Part shown: positions 1 through 8,700 of the stretch, piece after piece | Position numbering within the stretch: position 1 is the stretch's first letter | How the letters are laid out: each line of letters starts with the position of its first letter | NCBI GenBank assembly: GCA_027492875.1 | Contig: JAPUDV010000137.1 | Span: 1-35,383 of the forward strand | Reading direction: 5' to 3' | Length of the DNA stretch: 35,383 nt | Source of the DNA: Candidatus Competibacteraceae bacterium | GTDB lineage: Bacteria > Pseudomonadota > Gammaproteobacteria > Competibacterales > Competibacteraceae | The notes under the pieces: model-generated | Database searches by the model: none | What the model was told of the DNA's origin: nothing | Seen by the model: only the letters and a program-made list of their open reading frames with translations | Made by a program: the position numbers and the translations under genes

Positions 1-2
1 GG

Positions 3-1145
3 AGCGACGAGCCGTGGATCAACGAAGGCGCGGCGGTGCGGGTGTCGCTGGTGGGCTTTGGGCGGGACGCGGGAGGAGAAGCCCGACTTGATGGCGAGCC
101 GGTGGCGGAGATTTACGCCGACTTGACCGGACGTGTGCAGGCGGTTGAACGTGGCGGGGATTTAACCCAAGCCAAGCCTCTCGCGGAGAACACCGGGGTA
201 TCGTTCCAAGGTTCGCAAAAAATCGGTGCATTCGACATTCCCGGCGATCTGGCCAGGCAATGGCTACCGTTGCCAAACCCAAACGGACACCCGAACAGCG
301 ATGTGCTCAAACCCAGTTGGAACGGGCTGGACGTGGCCCGCCGCCCCCGCGATGGCTGGATCATCGACTTCGGCGTGGATATGCCCGAAGCCGAAGCCGC
401 GCTGTACGAACAACCCTTCGAGTATGTCGTCCAGCATGTCAAGCCGGCACGAGAGAAAAATGCAGACCCACCGGTTAAAAGATACTGGTGGCGACATGGC
501 CGACCAAGGATCGAGATGCGCGCCGCCCTGAAACCGCTGACGCGCTATATCGCTACATCGGAAGTTGCTAAGCATCGAGTTTTTATCTGGTTGCCGACGA
601 GCGTTCTACCCGATAAACGATTGATCATCTTCAGCCGTGACGACGATACTACCTTCGGTATCCAGCACTCCCGGTTTCACGAAATCTGGTCATTACGCTT
701 GGGCGCGACTCTCGAAGACCGGCCTTGTTACCGACCAACTACCTCTTTTGAGACCTTCCCCTTCCCGGCTGGACTGACCCCGAACATCCCGGCCAGCGCC
801 ACCACCGCCGACCCGCACGCCCAAGCCATCGCCGCTGCCGCCCGCACCCTCAACGAACTGCGCGAGAACTGGCTCAATCCTCCGCAATGGGTGGAACGGG
901 TTCCCGAGGTCGTTCCCGGTTATCCCGACCGGCTAATTCCCAAGCCCGAACACGCCGCCGAACTCAAAAAGCGCACCCTCACCAACCTCTACAACCAGCG
1001 CCCGGCCTGGCTGATCAACGCCCATCGCATCCTGGATCAAGCCGTTGCCACCGCCTACGGCTGGCCGGCGGACTTGAGCGACGCAGAAATTCTGCATCGT
1101 CTGCTAGCCCTGAATCGGGAGCGGACGACCGATCCCGCCCCATAA
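3..1145 (+). CDS. MmeI-like class I SAM-dependent DNA methyltransferase, C-terminal part (5' truncated)
   Basis: The reading frame is open from the window edge, so the gene starts upstream; the first in-frame ATG/GTG codons are internal. The visible part opens with SDEPWINEGAAVRVSLVGFG and ends with TLTNLYNQRPAWL, AAYGWPADLSD and LLALNRER. These are hallmarks of the target-recognition and C-terminal regions of the large MmeI-type methyltransferases used in restriction or defence systems. The SAM-binding and NPPY catalytic motifs would lie in the missing N-terminal part, so activity cannot be judged. The middle holds RYWWRHGRPR and the DDDTTFGIQHSRFHE segment typical of this family's recognition region. 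The frame is uninterrupted and stops at TAA 1143-1145, within the A-run of the convergent creD terminator. Family assignment is confident; whether a partner nuclease or helicase lies further left is unknown. Confidence 0.85.
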   Translation, partial: SDEPWINEGAAVRVSLVGFGRDAGGEARLDGEPVAEIYADLTGRVQAVERGGDLTQAKPLAENTGVSFQGSQKIGAFDIPGDLARQWLPLPNPNGHPNSDVLKPSWNGLDVARRPRDGWIIDFGVDMPEAEAALYEQPFEYVVQHVKPAREKNADPPVKRYWWRHGRPRIEMRAALKPLTRYIATSEVAKHRVFIWLPTSVLPDKRLIIFSRDDDTTFGIQHSRFHEIWSLRLGATLEDRPCYRPTTSFETFPFPAGLTPNIPASATTADPHAQAIAAAARTLNELRENWLNPPQWVERVPEVVPGYPDRLIPKPEHAAELKKRTLTNLYNQRPAWLINAHRILDQAVATAYGWPADLSDAEILHRLLALNRERTTDPAP

Positions 1146-1176
1146 AAAAACCCTTTCCCCCTTGCGAGAGAAAGGG
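1144..1176 (-). terminator. Rho-independent terminator of the creD operon
   Basis: On the minus strand a 7-bp stem GAAAGGG/CCCTTTC (1170-1176 with 1151-1157) is followed directly by seven T residues (1150-1144). It lies 12 bp beyond the creD stop codon and overlaps the stop codon of the convergent methyltransferase gene. The T-run is on the minus-strand side only, so it serves creD. Confidence 0.8.
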
Positions 1177-1187
1177 CGTCGCGTATC

Positions 1188-2549
1188 TCACGCGCCGTTC
1201 GATCCCTTGCCGCGCCGCGCCCCCAGCGCATCCCCCAACTGATACCAATCCACCTTGCGGGTCAGCGCCATCACCAGCGCCAGAGCGCCAAACAGCGTCA
1301 CCGAACCGGCCAACAGGGCCAGATCCTCCAGGCTGATCAATACGTACAGAATCCCGAACACCGCGCCGATCAGCGCCCCGAAACCCAAACCCCAGCCCAG
1401 GCTACCCAGCACAAAGCTCAGATAATAGGCCAGCAGCGCCACGCAACCGGCGGTGGCGATCGCGTAGGCGATCCCGAAGCCCACATGCTCGGACAGCGAC
1501 AGCAACAGCAGATAGAACAGCACCAGCGCCGCGCCGGCCAAACCGTACTGAAGGGGATGGATCGCCAGCCGCTTGAGCACCTCGAACAGAAAGAAGGCGG
1601 CGAAGGTCAGGCCGATAAACAGCAGCCCGTATTTGGTCGCCCGGTCGGTCTGGGTGTAACTGTCGGCCGGATCGACGAAGCGCACCCCGATCAAGGTATC
1701 GAGCGGGCGATTGTTGCGCAGGTGCTCGAACAACTGATGGAGCATGTTGGTGGCCAGCCGGGTCGTGGACCAGGCAGCGGAAAAACCGGCATCGCTCACC
1801 TGGCGCGACTCCGGCAGAAACTGGCCATAAAAACTGGGGTGCGGCCAGTTGCCGCGCACGCCGATGCGGGTGGTATCGCCCACCGGCGCCACATCGAAGG
1901 ACTGCGTGCCGCGCAGATCCAGCGTCAGCTCGAACTCGACCGACCAGGGTTCTTGCAGGTTGAGACCGCCAATAGGAGCCTGGATGCCGTTGGGCATCTT
2001 TTCCTCGGCGGTGCCCGGCAGAAAATCGAGAGGCTGTCCGGCCCAAACCAGCGCCGGCGCTCGCAAAATGCCGCGCGGATCGCTGATCCCAACGACCAGA
2101 CGAGGATCGCCGAAGACCACTTGTTCGTTCGAGCCCGGCTTGAGCAGACCGCCCGCGCTGGCGAAACGGCCCTTGATCGCGATGCTGGCGCCGAACACCA
2201 CGGCGTGGTAAAGGCTGCGCCGAATTTGTTCGGTGCTCAGACTGGCTTGCATGTCCAGCTCGACCGGCAGCAGATAGAGGCAGTCCGAAAAGCGTTTTTC
2301 GACCTCGATCATTTTGCCTTCGTCCTTCTCGCTGGGCTTCTGCGTCTTGACGATGCGGGTGTAGGGAATGGCCAGCAGCGGCCCGATCAGGGTCTGATCG
2401 TGGGCGGTGGCGGCGGCGATGCCGGCGACGACCTGATCGCGGCGCTGCGTCCGCTCCCTCACCAGATAATCGATTTGCGACAGGCCGGTGGCCAGCGCCA
2501 CCGTGACCAGAAACACCAGAACTACCTTGACGAACAGCGGATTTCTCAT
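1188..2549 (-). CDS. creD: CreD inner-membrane protein
   Basis: Protein of 453 residues, matching the CreD family in length and layout. There is one N-terminal membrane segment (about residues 7-24), a large periplasmic domain containing PLLAIPY and the YLLPVELDM region, then a cluster of hydrophobic helices from about residue 305 to 430 (LLFIGLTFAAFFLFEVLK, LAIHPLQYGLAGAALVLFYL and others). CreD is the main target of the CreBC two-component system in enterics and is linked to envelope integrity and beta-lactam or colicin tolerance; its molecular activity is unknown. It is the last gene of creB-creC-creD, separated from creC by 123 bp, so it may also have its own promoter. A terminator follows 12 bp downstream. 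Confidence 0.92.
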   Translation of the reverse strand: MRNPLFVKVVLVFLVTVALATGLSQIDYLVRERTQRRDQVVAGIAAATAHDQTLIGPLLAIPYTRIVKTQKPSEKDEGKMIEVEKRFSDCLYLLPVELDMQASLSTEQIRRSLYHAVVFGASIAIKGRFASAGGLLKPGSNEQVVFGDPRLVVGISDPRGILRAPALVWAGQPLDFLPGTAEEKMPNGIQAPIGGLNLQEPWSVEFELTLDLRGTQSFDVAPVGDTTRIGVRGNWPHPSFYGQFLPESRQVSDAGFSAAWSTTRLATNMLHQLFEHLRNNRPLDTLIGVRFVDPADSYTQTDRATKYGLLFIGLTFAAFFLFEVLKRLAIHPLQYGLAGAALVLFYLLLLSLSEHVGFGIAYAIATAGCVALLAYYLSFVLGSLGWGLGFGALIGAVFGILYVLISLEDLALLAGSVTLFGALALVMALTRKVDWYQLGDALGARRGKGSNGA

Positions 2550-2672
2550 CGGGGCTTCCTCGATTGAACGAACGAGGCCAGCCTAACCAAGCGAATTGAG
2601 GTCCTGATGTGCGGGAGGTGTGGGAAATATGGGGATTGGGTGAAGTGCTCAAACGCGGGGATCGAGAGCGAA

Positions 2673-4115
2673 TCAGGCCGCCGGCAGCGTAAGCCGGGCG
2701 GCGACTCCAGAAACCGTTCCGGCGGCATCCGGCACATTATCCACCGTGATCGTCCCACCGTGCAGTTGCGCGACTTCCCGAACGAAAGCCAGCCCCAGCC
2801 CGGTGCTTTTGCGGCCGGTATCCGGGCGGGGCAGCGAATAGAAGCGCTCGAACAGCCGCTCGCGGGCATAGTCGGGAATGGCGCTGCCGCTGTTGGTCAC
2901 GGTCAGCCGCCAGACGCCGCTGACCGGATCGGCCTCGATCGTCACGGTGCCGTGCGCGGGGGTGAAATCCAGCGCGTTGTCGAGCAGGTTGCCGATGGCC
3001 TGAACCAGCAGGAACGGCTCGCCCAGAAAGGCCGCGTCCTCGGCAACCCGGTTGTCGATCCGTACATGCTTGCGGGCGACGGCGGGCGCACGGGCGGCCA
3101 GCCATTCCGCCACGGTCTGACGCAAAGCAACCGGCCGCCGCTCCTGCGGTTCGCGCCGCTGCTCGACGGTGGCCAGCGCCAGCAGGCGTTCGATCAACTG
3201 CTGGAGCCGTTCGGCCTCCCCGGCGACCAGCCCGGCGAAGCGCGCGCGTTGCGGCCCCGGCAATTCGTCCTGCAACAGTTCGGCGGCCCCGGCGATGGCC
3301 GCCAGCGGGCTTTTCATCTCGTGGGTCAGGGTGTGGACGTAGCGCTCCACGTAATCCCGGCCGTCCAGCTTGTTCCGCATGGTTTCCAGCGCGTCCGCCA
3401 GCGCCCGCAGTTCCGGTCCGCCGCCTTTCGGGGCGCGCATCCGCCGACCGTCGGCGGCGGCGCGGGCGTAACCGGCCAATCGACCGATGGAACGGGCCAG
3501 CGACCAGGAAAACGCCAGCCCCACGCTCAGCGACACCGCCACCAGCACGGCGGCGGCGCGATACAGCTTGGCCTCGGCCCGGTCCACGTAGGGCTGGACG
3601 CTGGCGCCGGGCTTGGCCACGGTCAGCACGCCGACGATGCGCGCCCCGTCCCGAACCGGCGCCGCCACGTACATCACCGAGGTCCGATCATCGTGCGGGT
3701 CTTCGCGGGTGGTGCGGGCGCCGTATTCGCCGCGCAGGGTCAGGTAAACATCGTTCCAGCGGGAATAATCCTGACCGACATCCCGCCCGCCGGAGTCGAA
3801 CAGCACCACGCCTCGCTGGTCGGTGATGTAGACGCGGTGGTCGAAAGCCCGTTTGACGATATCCCAAATCCGGGCGTTGGGCGCGCGACTGGCGTATTCC
3901 GCCAACCGGTCCTGGAAATGGCCATCGGCGATGCTGCCGTCGAGCAAGTCGTCGCGCACCAGCACCGCCAGCAGGTTGGCGGTGTCGATCAGCGTGTCCT
4001 CGGTCGCCTGGCGGAAGGCCGGCTTGAGTTCTTTGCCGAAGATGTTCAGGGAGAAATACACGCCCAGCCCGACGATCAGGAAATAGCCGAGAAACAGCTT
4101 GAGACCCAGACGCAT
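2673..4115 (-). CDS. creC: Sensor histidine kinase CreC
   Basis: Protein of 480 residues. A membrane segment at about 6-23 and a second at about 187-204 flank a periplasmic sensor domain. A HAMP-like linker follows, then the H-box with phospho-acceptor His265 (HTLTHEMKSPLAAI), the N-box (GNLLDNAL, about 375-382), an F-box (ERFYSLPRP) and the G2 box (STGLGLAFVREV). CreC phosphorylates CreB; in E. coli the pair responds to carbon source and to penicillin-binding-protein inhibition. The G1 box reads TNSGSAIPD where kinases usually have D-x-G-x-G, so the usual Asp is Asn408 and the second Gly is Ala412. The gene sits 18 bp after creB, transcribed in the same direction. Confidence 0.93.
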   Translation of the reverse strand: MRLGLKLFLGYFLIVGLGVYFSLNIFGKELKPAFRQATEDTLIDTANLLAVLVRDDLLDGSIADGHFQDRLAEYASRAPNARIWDIVKRAFDHRVYITDQRGVVLFDSGGRDVGQDYSRWNDVYLTLRGEYGARTTREDPHDDRTSVMYVAAPVRDGARIVGVLTVAKPGASVQPYVDRAEAKLYRAAAVLVAVSLSVGLAFSWSLARSIGRLAGYARAAADGRRMRAPKGGGPELRALADALETMRNKLDGRDYVERYVHTLTHEMKSPLAAIAGAAELLQDELPGPQRARFAGLVAGEAERLQQLIERLLALATVEQRREPQERRPVALRQTVAEWLAARAPAVARKHVRIDNRVAEDAAFLGEPFLLVQAIGNLLDNALDFTPAHGTVTIEADPVSGVWRLTVTNSGSAIPDYARERLFERFYSLPRPDTGRKSTGLGLAFVREVAQLHGGTITVDNVPDAAGTVSGVAARLTLPAA

Positions 4116-4133
4116 GGCGGCGCGGTTTCGGGA

Positions 4134-4838
4134 TCAGTCCGCGATCCGAATCGAATAGCCCAAGCCGCGGTGGGTGCGGATCGGATCGCGGTGCGGGTCG
4201 ATCTCGCGCAGCTTGGCCCGCAGCGTCTTGATGTGCGTGTCCACGCTGCGCTCGAAGCTGGCGGCGGGGTCGGGCCAAACCCGGTCCATCAGTTGAGCGC
4301 GGGAGAACACCCGTTCCGGCTGGGCCAGCAGGGTCTTGAGAATGAGGTATTCATAGCGGGTCAGGTCCAGGGGACAGCCCTGAAAGCGAAGGGTGGCGCG
4401 GGTCTCGTCGATTTCGAAGCCGCTGGCCCCGGTGGTTTCGCCGGCGGCCGGTTCCGCCGCGCTGGCGTGGGTTCGGGCGGTGCGCTTGAGGATGGCCTTG
4501 ACCCGGGCGGCCAGCTCGCGCGGGCTGAACGGTTTGCTGACGTAATCGTCCGCGCCCAGTTCCAGCCCGAGCACCCGGTCCAGTTCGGCGTTGCGGGCGG
4601 AGAGGATCAGCACCGGGAGGTCCGAGCCGCGTCTGATCCGCTTGAGCAGCTCCAGACCGGATCCATCGGGCAAACCGATATCGAGGATGAGCAGATCGTG
4701 GAGCCCGGCGGCCAATTCGGTTTCGGCCTCGCACGCCAGGGTGCGCCAAGTCACCTGGAAGCCTTCGCTGGTCAGGGCGAACTCGACAATTTCGGCGATG
4801 GTGGGTTCGTCCTCGACCAGCAGGATGCGGGCGGCCAC
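4134..4838 (-). CDS. creB: Response regulator CreB (OmpR/PhoB type)
   Basis: Two-domain response regulator of 234 residues from the chosen start. The receiver domain has the acidic pair E9-D10 (LLVEDE), phospho-acceptor Asp53 (LILDIGLPDG), Ser80 and Lys102 (YVSKPFS). A winged-helix DNA-binding domain follows, with the ERSVDTHIKTLRAKLRE recognition helix region and the C-terminal RTHRGLGYSI motif. I chose the GTG at 4836-4838, which puts LLVEDE at the usual distance from the N-terminus and leaves 16 bp after ypfJ. A TTG at 4874 in the same frame would add 12 residues and overlap ypfJ by 20 bp. It forms a two-component pair with CreC and probably regulates creD. I did not find a paired TTCAC-N6-TTCAC cre tag in the creC-creD gap. 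Confidence 0.92.
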   Translation of the reverse strand: MAARILLVEDEPTIAEIVEFALTSEGFQVTWRTLACEAETELAAGLHDLLILDIGLPDGSGLELLKRIRRGSDLPVLILSARNAELDRVLGLELGADDYVSKPFSPRELAARVKAILKRTARTHASAAEPAAGETTGASGFEIDETRATLRFQGCPLDLTRYEYLILKTLLAQPERVFSRAQLMDRVWPDPAASFERSVDTHIKTLRAKLREIDPHRDPIRTHRGLGYSIRIAD

Positions 4839-4854
4839 GACCGGCGAAACCCGC

Positions 4855-5730
4855 TCAGGGACGCCGCGCGACAAAGGTGTTGCATTCCTTGATATCGCCC
4901 GTTTTCAGCCCCCGACTGAACCACTGCATCCGCTGCTCGGAAGTGCCGTGAGTGAAGGAATCGGGCGTCACGTAGCCGCGGGCCTGCCGCTGGAGTCGGT
5001 CGTCGCCGATGGCCGAGGCGGCTTTCATCGCCGCTTCGATATCGCCCGGTTCCAACACGCCCCGCTGCTGCGCATAGTGGCCCCACACGCCCGCCAGACA
5101 ATCCGCCTGCAATTCCACCAGCACCGACAGCGCGTTGGCCTGCGCCTCGGGCAGTTGTCGCCGTTGCGCCTGCACCTTGGCGGAAATACCGGTCAGATTC
5201 TGGACGTGGTGCCCGATCTCGTGGGCGATGACGTAGGCGCGGGCAAAGTCGCCGGGCGCGCCAAAGCGCTGGGACAGCTCCTGAAAGAAAGACAGATCGA
5301 GATAAACCTGGCGGTCGCCCGGACAGTAGAAGGGACCGACGGCGGCACTGGCGAAACCGCAGGCGGATTGCGCAGCGTCGCGGAACAGGACCAGCTTCGG
5401 TCGCGCGTAGTGGCCGCCCTGCGCCTGGAACAATTGGCTCCAGGTATCCTCGGTGTCGCCCAGGACGGCGCTGACGAAATCCGCAGTCGGGTCGTTGGCG
5501 GGGAGCGTCCGGCGCTGCGGGGTTTGCGGGGTCTGCTGGGGCGCCGTCGCCGTCGATCCACCGCCCAGCAGGCTCAGCACTTGCGTGGGATCGACCCCGA
5601 ATATCAGGCTCGCCACCAGCACCAGCACCAACCCGACGCCGCCCAGCTTGATGCCGCCGCCACGGACGGATGGCGACTCGTCTCGCCGGTCTTCCACGTT
5701 ACTGCTGCGCCTCAGATCGCGCCAACGCAT
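4855..5730 (-). CDS. ypfJ: YpfJ-family neutral zinc metallopeptidase, membrane anchored
   Basis: Protein of 291 residues that starts MRWRDLRRSSNVEDRR, the typical start of the YpfJ/neutral zinc metallopeptidase family. One membrane segment lies at about 29-45, followed by a Gln/Pro/Thr-rich linker. The catalytic domain carries HEIGH at 170-174 (zinc ligands and catalytic Glu) and ELQAD at 207-211, whose Glu is the likely third ligand. SEQRMQWFSRGL near the C-terminus is also conserved. The substrate is unknown. A strong ribosome-binding site (GGAGGAGG) precedes the ATG. It lies directly upstream of creB and may be cotranscribed with creBCD, which would place this protease in the same envelope-related regulon; that is inference from position only. 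Confidence 0.9.
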   Translation of the reverse strand: MRWRDLRRSSNVEDRRDESPSVRGGGIKLGGVGLVLVLVASLIFGVDPTQVLSLLGGGSTATAPQQTPQTPQRRTLPANDPTADFVSAVLGDTEDTWSQLFQAQGGHYARPKLVLFRDAAQSACGFASAAVGPFYCPGDRQVYLDLSFFQELSQRFGAPGDFARAYVIAHEIGHHVQNLTGISAKVQAQRRQLPEAQANALSVLVELQADCLAGVWGHYAQQRGVLEPGDIEAAMKAASAIGDDRLQRQARGYVTPDSFTHGTSEQRMQWFSRGLKTGDIKECNTFVARRP

Positions 5731-5786
5731 GGGGAGCCCTCCTCCGGTTCGCTGGCCAGAGATTCGTAGTATTGGTATTCGCTCAC
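5712..5786 (-). pseudogene. 24-codon N-terminal remnant of a conserved hypothetical protein
   Basis: A GTG at 5784-5786 overlaps the ATPase stop codon (GTGA) and opens a short frame beginning (M)SEYQYYESLA, ending at TGA 5712-5714 inside the start of ypfJ. The first residues strongly recall a proteobacterial and actinobacterial hypothetical protein family that begins MSEYQYYEF and in those genomes continues for hundreds of residues. Here the similarity ends after about ten residues. It looks like the 5' end of a gene left behind by a deletion; the ypfJ ribosome-binding site now lies inside it. It could also be a translated leader peptide or coincidence. The resemblance is from memory and needs a database search. 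Confidence 0.4.
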
Positions 5787-8700
5787 GGGTGGATCTCCAT
5801 GGGGATTCCGGTCGGATCGGCGCTCAAGTCGTGCCGCCGCCAGGCGTTCGGTGGCAACGCGGCCGCCGCCAGTTCGCACAGATGGCCGTGGTGGGTAAAA
5901 AACAGCACCTGCGCGCGGCGGGCGAGTTCGGCCAAGACCGTCAGCGTCGCCGCCGCCCGGCCATCGTCGAATTGCACCAGCAAATCGTCGATGGCGATGG
6001 GAATGGCCTCGCGTTCCAGGAGATGTTCCTCGATGGCCGCGATGCGTAGCGCCAGAAAAAGCTGGTCGCGGGCGCCCTGACTCATGCCCGTCACCGTCAA
6101 CCGCGAACCGTCCGGCCGCTGGCCCAGCAGAACTTGCCGGTCGTCCTGGTAATCCATCGCCAGACCGCCGAAGCTGCCCAGGGTGATGCGGGCGAAGATC
6201 GCGCTGGCGCGACTCAGCACCGGTCCCTGATGGCGTTCCTGATAAGCCTGCACGACTCGCGACACGATGGCGCCGGCCAATCGGGCGCGGGCGTAGGCGC
6301 GGGACTGTCGGGCGAGTCGGGCGGCAATTCCCTCGGCATCCTGTTGCGCCTGCGCCGCCACGTCGCCGCCATCGATGGCGTCAAAAGCGCGGCGCGCGTC
6401 CAGACAGGCCGCGTGGGCGGTTTCCACCTCGGTTTCACGCTCGCGGAGGGTGATTTCCAACTCATCCAGGCGGGCATGGGTGGCGTCCAGATCCTCGCCC
6501 TCGATCCCGGCCAGGACTTCGGCCAGCGGGCGGGCGGCGCCGCGCACCAGTTGCGCTTCGATTTCGGTCACCCGCTCGGTGAGCCGTCGCTTGTCCGCTG
6601 CGCGTTCCTCGACCGCCGCCAGTTCGTCCGGCGATTCCACCCCGGCACGCCGAGTCAGTTCGATCAGGCGGTCGCGCTGACTGGCGGCGGCGGCCTTCGC
6701 CCGGTCGAGCCCGTGCTGTTCCCGGTCGATGGCGGCATCGATTTGCTTGCGCTGGCGGTCGGCGTCACGCGCTTCATTCAACGCGACGTACAGCGCGTCG
6801 GCGATCCGGTCGGCCGTCCGGTCGGCGGCGGGTTCGCCGATGGCGCGCGCCAGTTCCGCCAGCGCATTTTCAAAGTCGGAGCGCGTGGTCTGTTCTCGCC
6901 GAACATCGCCAAACAGCGCCTCCAGCCCGTGCAGGGTCTGGGCGATCTGATCCCACTGATCGAGCCGGACCCGCGCCTCCGCCGGCAAGGACTGGGGCGG
7001 CAGCCGCAGTTCGGTGGCGGCGGCGCTCCACTGTTCCTCCCAGACCACCCGCCTTCCCTTCAGTCCGGCGCGTTTCGCGGCAACTTCGCGCAACTCGGCG
7101 TGGTATTGGCGGATGCTGTTATCGAGTTTCGCGCGTTCCATGGCGATTTGGCGATCCCGCTCGATCGCCGCCCTGGTCCGCCCGAGCGCGGCCGACAGGG
7201 CTTCGTCTTCGGCCAATCCCGGCAAACCGCATCCCCGCAAGGCCCGATCCAGCGTTTGGCGAGCCGCCGCCAGCGCTGCGCCGATCTCCCGTCGTTCCCG
7301 CCGCAGCGTGTCCAGACGGGCGGAGCGCTCGACCAGCAGGGCATGTTTGCCCAGCCACTCCACCGCCGCGCCGGGCGAAAGCGCCGGCTGGCGTAGCGAT
7401 TCGGCGATGCTGTTCCAGCGCTTGTCGAGCCGATCGCGTTCGGTGGCCAGATCGGCCCGCTGGCGCGCGAGATCCAAACGTGCCTGCTCCATGGCGGCGA
7501 TGCGCTGGCGGAGGTTCTCGACGCTGATGGCCCGCTCGGCGTCGGCGCGCAGCAAGTCGGCCAAGCGATCCGCTTCGCGCAGGACGGCCTCGAAGGTATC
7601 GGCCAGCGCGGGGTTCGGCGCGCGTTCGACATAACCTTGACGAATCTGCCGCCAACCTTCATCGCGCTCCTGACGAGCCTGTTGGACCTGATCGTGGGTC
7701 ACGATCTCGCCGGCGGCGGCCAGAGCGCGCAACTCGCGTTCCCGCTCGCCGATATCCCGCCGCAAAATTCCATCCTGATTTTTCAGGGCACGCTCTTCCT
7801 CGGCCCACTGGCGATAGCGGTCGCCCATCTCGGTCACCGTGGCCAGCAGCGGCACGCGCAGCGCGATCAATTCGTCGAACGATCCATTCCACAGCATCGC
7901 GGCTTCGCGGGCGAGCGCGGTTTCCAGTCCGGCAATCTCCCGCTCCATCTGGGCGAGCTGGCCGGTGAGGTCGCCGGCCGCGGTCGCCTGTTCGCGCGCC
8001 TGTTCCAGCGCGTCGAAAGACATGGGCGCGGGCTGGGTCTCCAGCGTATCCCGCAACCGCTGGAGCATTTCGGTCAACCCGCGCTCCCGTTCTTCCAGTT
8101 GCTCGTCCTGAACCGACCGTTTGTCGTATTCCTCCAGCAACGCCTGCACCCGCGCCCGCGCCGTGGGCGCGGGCAGCGCGGCGCGAACCCGCTCCGGCAG
8201 GTCCATCGACTCGGGTTCCGCCGTCAGCGCGGGATCGATAGCGGCCAGTTGGACGTTGAGGTCTCGTCGCGCGACGTCGAGATCCGCTTCGACGCGGGGC
8301 AGGCGTTCCAGGGTACCTCGATAATCGTTGGCGGCATGATGCAACTGCTCGATAACGCCCGCCTGGTTCAGCAGCGCCTCGCGGACCACCTGTTGGGAAC
8401 GCTGCCGGCTCAACTTCTCCAGTTCCGCTTGGGCTTCGCGCTGATTTTCGGCGGCGGCGCGCAGGCGTTCCTCGGTTTCGATGCGCTGTTTTCCCGCCTC
8501 CGGCGGCAGGAGGGGAACCGTGGCCAGCGCGGTCAGTTCCTGAAGTTTCGCCGCGCGTTCGGCGGCCAGCGGCAAGTGGGCGATGATCCGGGACAAGCGG
8601 CGCTGCTCCTCGCGCCAGCGATTCAGTTCCGCGCGCAGCTCCAAATGCTTTTTCTCGGTCTGGCGCTTGGTCCGCTCGGCCTGTTCCCAGGCCGAGGAAC

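Noticed and set aside
2550..2672. Possible CreB-binding tag (TTCAC repeats) before creD
   Set aside because: Only one TTCAC half-site (minus strand, about 2640-2644) is present; no second half-site at the six-base spacing.
2607..4892. Long plus-strand open frame of 761 codons opposite creC/creB
   Set aside because: It is the antisense shadow of two well-recognised minus-strand genes and its Gly/Gln/Arg-rich product has no domain.
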